Positions 38,831-49,830 of a stretch of 64,000 nucleotides of DNA are shown one piece after another. Within the stretch, counting starts at the first letter, position 1. The number at the start of each line of letters is the position of its first letter. This stretch comes from Rhodeus uyekii. Taxonomy: Eukaryota; Chordata; Actinopteri; Cypriniformes; Acheilognathidae. The translations under genes were made by a program, and so were the position numbers. The stretch is taken from NCBI GenBank assembly GCA_037043235.1, contig JAWRVZ010000077.1, positions 1,454,501 to 1,518,500 of the forward strand, in the 5' to 3' direction. Under the pieces are notes generated by a model, which saw only the letters and a list, made by a program, of their open reading frames with translations, did no database searches and was not told the origin of the DNA.

Positions 38831-40893
38831 GAAGTGGAGTCGCCTCAACTCCCGCAGACTCAATCACGAGCACAGCTGTCAATCATGAGGTTACACCTCA
38901 TTTAGATTGTGTATCAAATAACTAACTACAACTAAACTTATTGGAAAAGCAAACACTTTTACATAAGTCAAAGTGATAAGAACCTTCAACCTTCATGAGA
39001 TTTTTTTTTTTGTTTGGCTCACATCCCATTCGTTTACATGGAGAGGGCGGGGTAAAAGACCTCTACCAGCCAGCCAGCCACCAGGGGCCAATCAAAATAT
39101 GCTGGCTTCCTTTCTCAGGATGTGTGCGGCTCATCTGAAATGTCCCTTTTAACAGGACAGAAGGTTTCTAAAAATGTGAGTTTAATGTTTAATGTGCTAG
39201 ATTTTCCTAGCTGGATGTAATATTGCTTCCTCTGTACGGTCTCTCATTTTCTCGTGTTTGACCTGTGCGTTGAATGCTGTCCTGTTGAGCAGCCCCATGC
39301 ATACCTTCATAGCACTGTCTCAATGTGTTATGGCCATTAGGAACAACTCTGGGGCAATAGAGAACGGCTCAGGCACTATAATGGAAATTAAATGTTTCTC
39401 TTTCTGTGGCTTGGGAGAGCGCTTGGCTTCAAAAAAAGAAAGTTCATTGTGCCCCCGATGACTCTGAGAGGCTTTCAATCTCAAACTGTGAAGAGAAGCA
39501 AAGCGGCTGAGGCGAAAAGAGAACCAAAACACACACAAAAACGATTACGAGAAAGATCAGGAAATTAGAAGAAAGTGTCAAATCTTTATATTAAAAGACA
39601 CTCATAACTATAACCTGTTAGATAAATAGAGCTCTCTTATTTTTCTTTAATAAATCATAGGAGTACACAAAAAAACTATTGATGATTTTCACAAATTTGG
39701 ACATTGAAAAACAATAATTAAGAAAGAAACTTGGAGGGAAAAAAGCAAGCATTTGCCATTAAAGTGACATCCTGAAGTCAGAATTAGATTTAACAATTTA
39801 CAACCTTAAAAGGTCTTCCAGAGTAGCGGTTATCAGTCAAAAGCCACTTCCTGTAAACTATGAGTATAATTCAAAGGGCTACAGCTATTAGCCGTTCAAA
39901 CAAACATACTTCAGTTTTACTTTATAGCAAATTATCCATGTGCTTTTTTGGGAAACTTTGTCGTAAAATAACATATGACACAAGTTACAGCGATCTTAGG
40001 AGCATGATTTGCAACATTATCCCTGGAATGTCCATTAGAGAGATGCACAACTTCCTTTTTTCCCAATAAAGGTGAGCTCACTGTGGGTTTTGTGCACTCA
40101 GACTATCCCTAAGTCAAGATTAATGAGGCAGCGGACGGGGGGCTTGTTTGCACAGCCTATGATCTCAGCGCAGAAGAACTGAAACTGATAGTCGGATGTG
40201 ACCGCCGAAAGCACTGCCTCATGGGAGGACCAGCCACGGCCAGGCGGGTCACCATGGAAACATCCTCTGACAGACTCAAAGAGTACGGCACGACAAGCTC
40301 GAAACACGTCAGTGATAGCTTTGACTAGTCTGCCGATTTCTGTCAAAGTTTGTATATCGTGGAATGAAGATCAAATACTGCCGATGAAAAGCGAACGGCG
40401 AAAGCTACGGCTTCCTGTATATCCAACGCGCATTTGAGGTAGAAGCAAACAGCTGTTGCATGGATATGAAAGATGCAGAACAGACATATAAACCCTGGCG
40501 CCCGCTGTTAGCCTGAGGTTAACGGCCTGTGTGTGTCATTTCTGAGAACAGGAGACTCCGTCGCCATCACAAACACAACTTTTCCCTACTTTTAGAAATC
40601 ATAAATTTACACAGAGGGATATTTGGTGAGGCTGGTTTCATGCGTTTTGCCAGAACTCATTAAACGTGGCCTAACAATGCCATCTATGTTCAGGAGGAGG
40701 AAATTACGTTTGAAGGTCGCGTTGATGTTTACGAATGCATATGCTACCGCAATGGTTCAGCTTGGATCCTTTGAGCCGAACACAAAGTTTTATTTGCAGC
40801 CAAAGGAATGAAACCATCAAAACTCAATCATAAGAAATATTCAATTTTGATACAGTTGGTACCAGCAGAGAACTGCTCTGCCAAGGCCTTTAC

Positions 40894-41061
40894 CTTCTTC
40901 TGCAGCACGTTGACCTTGCGTTCCTTGACGTCAAGCATGTCTTTGAGGTCGTGAATTTCTCCGTTGAGCGTTCCCTTTTCCTCTGACATTTCCTGAATCT
41001 GCTTGCTCTTTTTATTAAGCGTGCTCTCCTTCTCTTCCAGACGTAAACGTAGAGCATCAAC
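40894..41061 (-). CDS. erc1: erc1 exon F (168 nt): VDALRLRLEEKES…NVLQKK
   Basis: The exon has 56 codons. The acceptor is tgcatttcag|GTT and the donor is AAG|gtaaag. It reads VDALRLRLEEKESTLNKK, then SKQIQEMSEEKGTLNGEIH, then DLKDMLDVKERKVNVLQKK. The last block is nearly invariant among vertebrate ERC proteins. The exon has the same length and phase as exon E (168 nt, 0-0), consistent with the coiled coil having grown by in-frame exon units. It is followed by the largest complete intron seen that contains no candidate exon, 10,335 bp. The frame stays open for a short distance past the donor, so an open-reading-frame caller would extend it wrongly. Confidence 0.96.
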
Positions 41062-42686
41062 CTGAAATGCACAAAATTCATACCGATGCATGAACTGACA
41101 CTTAAAGTACTATTATTCATGACAATGTGCAGGAACACACTGATACTTGGCCAGTCAGGGCACATTAACCGTCAGCTAAACTCTATGAATCACATGCTGG
41201 CACTGGTAACACTGGATTATGATAAAAAGTGTGATGATAGACTAAATACAGAATTAAAAGCACACACAAAGAAGCCATTCATGTCCCGGCAACTTCACCA
41301 CAGTCCAGTAACATGTTTGATACAACAGTGCCCCCTTATGGTCAGGTCCAAATGGTTTTTGGAACAAAAAACGACAAGAAATATTATTTAGATTTTAAGA
41401 AAGTTCATTAATACAATGTTTCTCAGCCTGTAAAAAAGCTAGATACAATTATTTTAAGGAGAATTTTAAAAAGCTTTTCTATGTTTAGAGTATAATGTAA
41501 TTGTTGCTGCTTAGTACAGTTATATTGGATCATTTAAAGTCAGCAGCAAAGCCATTGGTTTATAAAGTGAGATTAAATATATAATGTATATTTGTGTCAT
41601 TTAACAATTGCAGCTTTGCATAATATTACAAGTTTACAGTTCACCTTTTCATTTATTTTGAGGAATGCTGAATCTGTACTTGTGAAAGTAAGATGAGTAA
41701 ATGTGTGCTCATGTTTAGTCTAGGACTAGAGTAACAATGTTCACACAATTGACTTCTCTCAACATGGGGAAAAGAGAGGAGTCAGTTAATAAAGAGGAAA
41801 ACTAAGTAACTTGCGTTACTTATTTGTAAAATAACTTATTTTATTGTAATTTTAAAAGTAATGCATTACTAGTTACTTGAAAAAGTAATCAGATTACATA
41901 ACTCGTATTACTTGTAGTGTGTTACTCACAACATTGAATGTACAAACCATTGTTATGAATTACTTCAATTTAATGAATCATTCAGCCAAATTTGTGAACA
42001 TATTTGGCCAATTCATTGCAATTCACTCAGAAACATAAAAGTAGCTTGAACAATGGGGAGATTTTATATATACAGCGGGGAAAATAAGTATTGAACACGT
42101 CACAGTTTTTCTCAGTAAATATATTTCCAAAGGTGCTGTTGACATGAAATTTTCACCAGATGTTGGTAACAACCCATTCAATCCACACATGCAAAGAAAT
42201 CAAACTATAGATGTCCGTAAATTAAGTTATGTTTAATCATGTTAAATGACACAGGGAAAAAGTATTGAACACGCTTACTGAAGCATATTTAATACTGCGT
42301 GCAAAAGCCTTTGTTGGTAAGGACAGCTTCGAGACGCGTCCCGCATGGAGAAATGAGGTGTGATTTTGGCCCATTCTTCCACACACACAGTCTTCAAATC
42401 TAGAAGGTTCTGTGGGCCTCTTTTTGCACCTCCCTTTCTTCATGTGTTCAATACTTTTTCCCTTTGTCATTTTACATTATTAAACATAACTTAATTTATG
42501 GACATCTATGTTTGATTTCTTTGCATATGTGGATTGAATGGGTTGTTACCAAAATCTGGTGAAAATTGCATGTCAACAGCAACTTAAGAAATAGATTTAA
42601 TGAGAAAAATGGTGATGTGTTCAATACTTATTTTCCCCGCTGTATATAGTTTGATCCAGCCATACTATAGAATGTGTAACTCTTAC
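41062..42686. other. erc1 intron between exons E and F
   Basis: This is 1,625 bp. One third is a Tc1-like relic (42073-42642). Another part (about 41800-41940) is a common teleost repeat built of 'AGTAATGCATTACT' and 'AGTAATCAGATTACA' motifs. The rest is AT-rich. Confidence 0.6.
42073..42642. mobile_element. Tc1-like transposon relic, 570 bp, long terminal inverted repeats
   Basis: The termini are CAGCGGGGAAAATAAGTATT and, in reverse complement, the same string, flanked by TA on both sides in a TATATA context. The inverted repeats extend about 190-200 bp inward, each with a second internal copy of AAAAAGTATTGAACACG/ATG-type motif. This is the IR/DR layout of fish Tc1-like elements. Only about 170 bp remain between the arms, so the transposase gene is almost entirely deleted. 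It lies 44 bp from the donor side of exon E, within the intron. Confidence 0.92.
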
Positions 42687-42854
42687 CTCAGTCTGCAGGA
42701 TGGCAGCACGCTGTTCTTTGGCAGTAAGAGATTCTTTGAGTACATCGATGTGCTGTTTGCTGTCAGAAAACTGATTGGTGAGCGTCTCCAGTTTAGTCTG
42801 CATGCCCATGAGTTCTGTGTCCTTCCGGGAGAGATCCTGTTTCACCTGGTCAAT
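42687..42854 (-). CDS. erc1: erc1 exon E (168 nt): IDQVKQDLSRKDTEL…AAILQTE
   Basis: The exon has 56 codons. The acceptor is cttgcacag|ATT and the donor is GAG|gtaagag, close to consensus. The peptide contains KLETLTNQFSDSKQHIDVLK and ESLTAKEQRAAILQTE. These are among the most conserved stretches of the family; ERC2 has SNQNSDCKQH here, so NQFSDSKQH again favours ERC1. The segment is uninterrupted predicted coiled coil, without proline or glycine runs apart from one MGM. Both ends are phase 0. The 5' side of its intron is unremarkable. The 3' side intron carries a Tc1-like element ending only 44 nt from the exon's donor side. Confidence 0.96.
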
Positions 42855-44349
42855 CTGTGCAAGACAAACAGTCAGTCTGAATATGTGGAAAACTGTCTAG
42901 AAAGCTCCTTCAAACCTCTGGTGAAAAACACTTCCCCTAAAACACCTTTGTTGAATGCAAACGCAGCAAAACCCAGATGAAACCTGTAGTCTCAGGTCTG
43001 ATGTGAGAGAGAAAAACTGAAATTTTGAAATTATATCAAGTGTGAACCCTCATCTAAGACAAATTAAACTTGTAAACTGATTGAATAGACACCTCAAGCA
43101 GGCAGAGCATTACCAGGGTGTTTTCACAAATTCCTGTGAAGAAAAGCACTTGATGTATTGAGCTTATCAAACAACACTTTTTTTAACACATAGTGCTCAG
43201 TCTGATGCTTTTCACACAAAAAAATCTTACACAAACACACTCATGACCATGCTTGCAAGATACACAAGCATTTGAATTAAAAACAAATTTAACACAAAGA
43301 CAGTAAACAAAAAGTTAGGACAAGTGTTCATCTGCAATGTAAAAGACAAACATCACAGTCTTGATACATTCCCAGCATGCACTGGGGCAGTTATAGCAGG
43401 TTAGCATGGCCTAAAGCTGTAACTCTACTGGCTGCCAGACACCCTAGTGAAAAAAGGCGTGCACAGGAGACGGCGAGAGAGATAATTCAGAGTGATAGAG
43501 AGAGAGAGAGAGACAGACTCAAGCCTCGTGGACATTAGTGCTCTCAGCTCTACTCCAACCAGTGCTACAAAGAAGAGGGAGAGGAAAAGAAAGGGTCTAG
43601 AGTGGCATCCGACCTCTCAGCATAGCACTGGACGACTCTGCTTTCCTGATCAGAGAAGCCTTGGGACTTTATCCATCGGCCTAAACCACTGCCGCCCGCC
43701 ATTATGGCCACAGGCGGCCACTGATAAGGAGCCGAGACTCAAAAGCTTAACATATTTTTAATCAATTCCCTTCACTGCTCAGGACCTTTTTCCACTGACA
43801 AGTGATGCTACTGTTTGTCTAAGTGTCCAAAAGCACATTTAACATGAGTTCTTTATATATGTTTCAACTATTCAACTATTTATAGATAGTGGTTTATGAA
43901 ATAAATACTGGGCTAGGCCTAATATTATGTTTCAAGTATAATCAAAAAATGCCCAGTACCAATCTAGTCAAAAAATATATCATTCAGTATTCCAAGAATG
44001 TGTCTGAAGATTCTATTTTTATATCCATTTTATTCAACTTTTGGATCTGTATGAAAGGGATCTATAAAAACGTTTTGTCCAATCATTTTGCACATTTTCC
44101 ACTAATTTACACTTGTATTTTTTAAATGAAGGGTCAACGTCAGGCATTGAGGTTGGAATATTTTTTTCTTTTTGCCCTTTTACTCCTAGGACAGCATAAA
44201 GAATGTGTGGCATTAATTTAAAAACTACACAGGGTTTTCTGAGGTTAGTGTGAATCTGATGTCTGAGCAGACAAGACTTTCTCTCTGGTAAGGGAAGCAG
44301 AGCTGTGCGCGTTTCTACGCCGGTTCTCTGGGTGTCTTACGGCAGAGAC
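42855..44349. other. erc1 intron between exons D and E
   Basis: This is 1,495 bp with a short GA tract at 43495-43513. I see no repeat boundaries, RNA gene or exon in it. Confidence 0.55.
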
Positions 44350-44433
44350 CTCTTGCTGCAGTTCAGCCGCCCGCTTTTTCAGCTCCTCCCCCTGTGCTTC
44401 GCTCTGCGCCAGCTCGTCCTTCAGTTGCTCTAC
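44350..44433 (-). CDS. erc1: erc1 exon D (84 nt): probable ERC1-specific cassette exon
   Basis: The exon has 28 codons. The acceptor is cctgacag|GTA and the donor is GAG|gtctct. The peptide runs VEQLKDELAQSEAQGEELK then KRAAELQQE. Mammalian ERC1 carries VEQLKEELSSKEAQWEELK followed by KKAAGLQAE here. ERC2, and as I recall some ERC1 isoforms, go straight from the previous exon to the IDQ/IGQ block. This exon is therefore good evidence for ERC1 over ERC2. Because it is 84 nt and phase 0-0, leaving it out shortens the coiled coil by 28 residues, exactly four heptads, so the heptad register would survive either splice choice. That alternative use occurs in this species is inference. Confidence 0.9.
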
Positions 44434-44959
44434 CTGTCAGGAGAGGGCGCCGTTACTGCAACAACCACCAATCACCATCTGCCAGCTCACTCGCATGCAT
44501 GCCCTGCGCCCAATCAAACATCACCCACGCTCGAGTGATCTCGTCGGCGTTTCTAAAACAATCAGCATTCACCGCAAAGGCCATGCGGTTATGATTTAGC
44601 CATTTAGCTGCAATTAAATGTGATTAAAAAGGATACAATTAAAAGGTAAACAGTTTCCTCAGGAAAAATCTTATTCAAACAAAAAATAAATGTTAAAAGT
44701 AGAAATGTAAAAGAAAATTTGAATAGGTCAAAATAAAAAATAATAAGATAAAGTAGTTATCATCAAGACAACTTTGACCAGATAAAATGACATTTTTATG
44801 CTTATTTATCTAGTTGGGATGCACACCGTATCATATAACAGCATCACAGGCCGCTTGCTAATATTAACTCAAATCTGCCATCGACTAAAACACAACCTGC
44901 TCAAGTTAATAAAGCACCGCAACAAAACAGCAATAATGCCCAGGAGCCACAGGTTCTAC
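44434..44959. other. erc1 intron between exons C and D
   Basis: This is a short intron of 526 bp, AT-rich in the middle. Nothing else is evident. Short introns on both sides of the 84-nt exon D are compatible with regulated skipping. Confidence 0.55.
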
Positions 44960-45115
44960 CTTATTCTTCATGAACTTGGAATGACTGCGGTAGACCTCCA
45001 TCTGTTTCATCTCCTCTTCTCTCTCCTCTGTGCTGAGAGCGCCGTTTGACTTGAGCATCTGTATCTCGTCCTCCAAGTCCCTCAGACTGCGCTCCAGAGA
45101 ACTGATCTTTGAGTC
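44960..45115 (-). CDS. erc1: erc1 exon C (156 nt): DSKISSLER…SKFMKNK segment
   Basis: The exon has 52 codons. The acceptor is tctctgcag|GAC and the donor is AAG|gtagaa. It starts DSKISSLERSLRDLEDEIQ, continues MLKSNGALSTEEREEEMKQ, and ends MEVYRSHSKFMKNK. This matches ERC1 and ERC2 over the same block, including the conserved YRSHSKFMK motif at the end. Neither boundary could be found from open reading frames alone, because the frame runs on into the intron on the 3' side. The donor is weaker than consensus (gtagaa in place of gtaagt), which fits the next exon being a regulated cassette. Both ends are phase 0. Confidence 0.94.
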
Positions 45116-45985
45116 CTGCAGAGATCAGAGAGATGTTTGAGGGGGAGGAATGGAGGACAAGGTGCAACACTTTCAGTGTCCTACCTGAGGAGTTAGTTGC
45201 TTATACAGAAGGCTTCTAAAATATGTCTAAATCTAATATGCCATTATAAGACACTAGCGCAACCAAACAAAATTGCAACAATAAAAGACCATTTTCAAAG
45301 GGGTTTTCTAAACACTCCCTCATAAACCAAAAAATAACATTTAACGGTGTTGTTTAATTTTTGGTGTTAAAGGCAAAAATATAGGAAATGACCATTCAAT
45401 ATTAAATAGTCAATATTGGTTGAAAATTAAAATGCTACAAACAGCTGATAACTGATATGGTATGGATAATCTCTGCTATAAAACATGTTTAAAATATAAC
45501 TTTATAGGGAAATCTTTTCAAATATGTGTCTACTTATAAACCAGGCAAATCCAGTAGGACTTTTAAATGCATTTATTTGATCAAAAATACCATGAAACCA
45601 TACAACAAATTAAAATATCTCTTTTATATATTTTAAAAAGTAATTTAGTGACAATTTGCTGCCCAAACACTTTCTTATTATTATCAATATGGAAAACAGT
45701 TGTTTTCAGGGTTAATAGAAAGTTCAAAAGAACAGCATTTATTTAAAACAGAAACATAAATAAATTGTCTTTACAGTAACTTTTGATACATTTTATGTAC
45801 AATTTACAAAAATAAATCTTACTGTATCCCAAATTATTGAAAAGTAGTGTAAAAATTCCTGACACAACATACTAGTTTCAGGAATATAAGTAGGTTTTAG
45901 TAATATTATTATTATTACTATTATTATTGTTCTCAGAAAGAACACTAAAATTTGGGATTTACTCACAACAAACACACACACTTGC
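45116..45985 (-). other. erc1 GC-AG intron between exons B and C
   Basis: This is 870 bp on the minus strand, beginning gcaagtgtgtgtgt and ending tctctgcag. It contains a partial copy of a dispersed repeat at 45556-45790. The GC donor is dictated by the reading frame on both sides. Confidence 0.85.
45556..45790 (-). repeat. Dispersed repeat fragment inside the GC-AG intron
   Basis: In reverse complement it resembles the 'TTTTTGATCAAATAAATGCA' end of family 1, and it carries AAAGTTCAAAAGAACAGCATTTATTT-like sequence in two parts (GAAAGTTCAAAAGAACAGC, CATTTATTTAAAA), also seen near 24119-24145. It is a diverged fragment. Confidence 0.5.
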
Positions 45986-46060
45986 CTTCATCTCGATGAC
46001 AGTCTGCAGGGCCTTGGTTTTGGCAGACTCTGGCGCTCCTTCATATCGTCTATGAAGATC
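45986..46060 (-). CDS. erc1: erc1 exon B (75 nt) with a GC donor
   Basis: This exon has 25 codons reading DLHRRYEGAPESAK then TKALQTVIEMK. Mammalian ERC1 has EMHRRFENAPDSAKTKALQTVIEMK at the same place, so identity and phase are clear. The acceptor is tttgcttctcag|GATC. The donor is unusual: the exon ends ATGAAG and the intron begins gcaagt, not gt. Ending at AAG is required both by homology (…EMK|DSKI…) and by the reading frame of exon C, and no nearby GT gives that join. AAG|GCAAGT is the standard context for the minor GC-AG class of U2 introns. Both ends are phase 0. The segment is charged and predicted helical, and it links the two long coiled-coil blocks. Confidence 0.92.
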
Positions 46061-46471
46061 CTGAGAAGCAAATATGAGTCGAGGATCATGAGGTGAAACC
46101 ACAGGATAATAGCAGCCCGCTCTACCGCCAGCCATCAGTTGATGAGGATCCAGACCACTCCACATTATTCCCAGGTGATAAAATCAACCCTGACTTCTGA
46201 TTTTAACACAGCCAAATTACAAACTCAGCACACTGATGTCACCAACTCAATTCTGAGGCAGGAGAGACAATTTCAGTCCACTGGAGTGTTTATGGATGAC
46301 TGAGTCACAAAAGATATAGTGCCGAGCAACCGGCAGACAGAGTGAATGCAACATCCACTAAACACAAACAACCTGCACCCTCTGGCCAATCAAGGACCTC
46401 AAAACCATCATTCAAAACACATAATATGGACACCAAAGCTTTCAGATATGAATGCACATGGACAGTTGGAC

Positions 46472-46530
46472 AGGGAGAGAGGGAGAGAGGGAGAAAGAGA
46501 GAGAGAGAGAGAGAGGGAGAGAGGGAGAGA

Positions 46531-46587
<57 letters not shown>

Positions 46588-46640
46588 GGAGAGAGAGGGA
46601 GAGAGAGGGAGAGAGAGGGAGAGAGAGGGAGAGAGAGAGA
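46472..46640. repeat. GA-rich microsatellite with GGGA interruptions
   Basis: About 170 bp of GAGA with regular GGGAGAGA units, in the intron between exons A and B. The two long open frames of Arg/Glu on the + strand and Ser/Leu on the - strand are artefacts of it. Confidence 0.95.
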
Positions 46641-46981
46641 TTTGTGTGGAGTCACAGATAGCATATGGAAAGCAGAGCAATGCTTCAGGGAATTGAATTG
46701 TTAAGAGCAGCTGTTGAACGACACACGTCTGAAAGAGCTACAACATTACTATCTATTCTAGGATGTTATGACACAGTTAAAATAAAAAAAGGTTCATAAA
46801 ATTCTTCGGCAGCTTTGAATTTGAATTACATTAAAGGTGTCTGAAGAGAAAATAATTGAAAGTGTGATTTAGTTTTACACGATCCTTTTTCAACCTCCCT
46901 CTGAATTAAACAGGCTGTTTCTGCCACTTTAAGAGTACTGTATGTAAATGAGCTCTAGTTGAATATAGAACAGGCACTAAA

Positions 46982-47059
<78 letters not shown>
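46982..47059. repeat. (TA)n microsatellite
   Basis: About 75 bp of almost pure TA, just before the inverted SINE-like fragment. Confidence 0.95.
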
Positions 47060-47066
<7 letters not shown>

Positions 47067-47081
47067 ATCATAGTAAGTAGG

Positions 47082-47225
47082 AGGCCGTGATGGAGCGAGG
47101 CCAATGGGCAAATTTGGCCAGGATACCGGGGTTAAACCCCTACTCTTGCTAAAGACACCCTCGGATTTTTAATGACCACAAAGATTCAGGACCTCGGTTT
47201 AACATCTCATCCGAAAGATGGTGCT
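47082..47225 (-). mobile_element. Inverted SINE-like fragment, same family as 18840-19221
   Basis: In reverse complement it reads TTTCGGATGAGATGTTAAAC, CGAGGTCCTGAATCTTTGTG, GTCATTAAAAATCCGAGGGT and AGAGTAGGGGTTTAACCCCG, ending GGCCAAATTTGCCCATTGGC. The 3' tail is missing. Confidence 0.75.
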
Positions 47226-47293
47226 TGTTGCAGAACAGTCACTATACTTTATATAATAAAATAAATAATGATTCTGAAGAGCTAAAATTAATC

Positions 47294-47663
47294 TGTTACG
47301 GTCTGGGTGCGGAGACAGACGAGGAGCAGCGTCACTTTTGCAAACTCAGGTTTAATAACAATCTCGAAAACAAAGGACTTTGTTTTCAAACAAACACAAA
47401 ACGGCACTAGATGTGCAAAAACTCAGGAATTACAAGGAACAGGGAACTCGGAACAAGGAGACATCGACACACGGAACACACACTAAACACTTTCAACAAT
47501 CGACGCTCACATGGGGACACAGGAGGGTATTTAACAAGCACACACATTAGGAGCACCTTTCAGGACTAGACAGGTAAGTGATTAACACGACAGGTGATAT
47601 GAGGACACAGACAGGACCCGGAAGTGGAACATGAGAGAGTGTAAACACAACGAGACTGTGACA
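47294..47663 (-). mobile_element. Solo LTR, minus orientation (370 bp)
   Basis: It starts TGTTACGGTCTGGGTGCGGA and ends AACGAGACTGTGACA on the + strand, giving TG…CA ends. Read on the minus strand, an ATTAAA poly(A)-type signal lies at 47351-47356, near the 3' end, and a TTAAATA box-like motif lies upstream. The flanks (TAATC and GAGTC) match at only three of five positions, so the target duplication is eroded or the ends are slightly off. No internal retroviral genes are present. Confidence 0.6.
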
Positions 47664-48429
47664 GAGTCATTTCACTTCCTGTTACATACATATGTATCAA
47701 TGTAACACATTTGCATAATGCCAGCCTATGGTCTTCATTGGCTGCCACGAACAATGTCTACTGTGACCCTCAAACATGTTGTCAACATGTCAAGGAAACG
47801 CTATTTTCAGTGCTGAGATTCCTATTTGCACTTCAAAAGGATGAGGACTCAAACTGAAATTGATTTAGAAAAAAAGGTTTGTATCGCTGTATACAAGTGC
47901 TGAAATTCAGATACGGTAATGGCCGTTTGACGCACTGTAAGCGGTTGACCAATCACAACAAATCTGAAAAATCAGAGCAGAGTAGGTTCACGGAAAGGGG
48001 AAATTTCGAACTAACTGTTTTCAGACTCTGAGAAATGAGGTGATGTATACTATGAGAAAATGAAAGTGTTTTTTAATACGTGGAAGACCTCCAAAACAAA
48101 ATTAAGAACCTTTAATATAACGATAGTGGCACTTTAAAATAAAAAATGGAGGAAAACTCTTTTCCATGACATGGGCCCCATTAACTGTAACTTTAAACTT
48201 TGAACTTTTCAGTTCCAGTAAATGTTTTGTAAAGGGGGAATTATAAGCTGTTAAAAGAAGAGCTATTAATATTTCCCCATGTTCTCTGAAGACGAACTGA
48301 AGGCCACAATAAACAACCTGAAATGCTCTACTGATGTCTGTCTAAATCATTATTTTAGCCCAGAATTCACCTCTAACACTGCAACCACGCTCGGTCTGCA
48401 TGTGGAAGCTCTAAACTCACTTCTACATG

Positions 48430-48780
48430 ATACACTACTGTTAAAAAGTTTGGGGACAGTGTAGGATTTTTTTACAGGTATTAATATTTGTATTTAGCAA
48501 GGATATTTTAAATAGTTTGAAAGGGAGAGCAAAATCATTTATATTATTACAAATGAATTCTATTTCAGATAAATGCTTTATATTTATCAAAGAATAGCAA
48601 ATAACACATCAGTTTCCACAAAATATTAAGCAGCAACATGTATTACATTTATATTAAATTATATATTCAAAAAGTTTAAATGTAATTTAATATTTTTTAG
48701 TGAAAAGAAACCTTTTAAAGTGACTTTCAAAAGCATAAAAAATATATTAGCAACCTTTTGAACAGTGATTCAATAAGGTC
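48430..48780 (+). repeat. Dispersed repeat related to family 1
   Basis: It begins ACACTACTGTTAAAAAGTTT and GGGGACAGTGTAGGATTTTT, with TTTCAGATAAATGCTTTAT further in. This is the 'actgttcaaaagtttgggg' left end seen with family 1 members, followed by a strongly diverged interior. Confidence 0.5.
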
Positions 48781-49700
48781 AAATTGAGCGAGTGGTATAA
48801 TTATAAATTATGGCAAAACAAACAAACAAAAACAAAACACTAAATCACTGTAAACCCTCAAAATTCTCAAAATATTTAACTGGTTTGAACAGGACAAATT
48901 TTAGTTACAGAACAATAGTTAAAAAAGCCATTTTATGTTTTTGTTTTTAGAGCTTTCTTTTTCTCATGAATGACACATTTTAAGTCATCAGAATTGTTGC
49001 ATTGTTTAGAGTTTAATGAACTTGTTTCTTTTAATTTGGAAGAATTTAAATTTAACTGAAATTGGACTGGGATTTGCATTTCCCACCATGGCACTCGAAA
49101 GGTAGAGAAAACGCTAAGATTGTTATACAACGCTTTTTTGTGCAAGTAGTAGTATTTAATGTTTTGTGATGTTAATTTAGAAGACTTCCTGTTATATTGG
49201 GGGTCACCTTCATGGTGACAAGAGGAACATGAGCTTAGACTGAGAACAGATATATATATGTTGAATGTCCTATATTACCTTACTCATTCAGCAATTGCTA
49301 TACTAATCAAAGCACTGTGTGACCAATTAGCATGTTAGCATTTACTGAAATAGTTAAGTTTTAAAGTCATTGCCTGATGAAGGGCACAGAGGCAACAAGT
49401 CATCTGTCTAAGCTGTTGGACGCAACCTTAATAAAAGTTGAATGTGTGTCATTTCATTAACTGGCCACTAGATGTCACTGTTGCCAAAGTTCTGCTTTTG
49501 GCTGTCTCAGAAGATGCCTGACAGAAATACAAAGTGAGAATGCCAGACAGAACTCCTTTCAAAACTACCTAAAACATTATTACAGTCCCCTGACAGCATT
49601 TAATCTCATTCTGGGATGAAAACGTGAAACGATGCACACAGGACTAAAACGGTTGCCTGATTCATTAAGCTCATAAACTCACATCCATGTCAGCCTTTTT

Positions 49701-49830
49701 AAAAGGTTAGTTCACTCTAGAATGAAAATGTTGTCACCTTCAAGTTGCTCCCAACCTGTATGAATTTGGAGCATCTTGAGGGTGAGTAAATGATGGCAGA
49801 ACTTTGATTTTGGGTGAACTAATCTCTTTA
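49701..49830. mobile_element. Short MITE (130 bp) with 'TTAGTTCAC' inverted ends
   Basis: The left end is AAAAGGTTAGTTCACTCTAG. The right end in reverse complement is TAAAGAGATTAGTTCACCCA. The two are inverted. Internal GAGGGTGAGTAAATGATGGC is shared with the block at 62888-63080. This is a member of the abundant cyprinid 'AGTTCACCC' MITE family. Confidence 0.75.

Larger units (their letters stand above)
30559..40893. other. erc1 intron between exons F and G (10.3 kb)
   Basis: This is the largest complete intron without a candidate exon, 10,335 bp. It contains AT-rich sequence (31150-32200), CA tracts at 32834-32856 and 33340-33356, one copy of the 'GGATCATATGACACTGAAAA' repeat family (35430-35830), a CT-rich tract at 36241-36295, a 23-base G run and a dispersed repeat at 38400-38830. 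The longest open frame (33193-33714, minus) is low-complexity Cys/Val/Thr and is not a gene. Confidence 0.6.

Noticed and set aside
42600..42980. 126-residue + strand open frame
   Set aside because: Antisense shadow of exon E plus part of the Tc1 terminal repeat.
46305..46704. Overlapping 116-120-residue open frames on both strands
   Set aside because: Translations of a GA microsatellite (Arg/Glu on one strand, Ser/Leu on the other).
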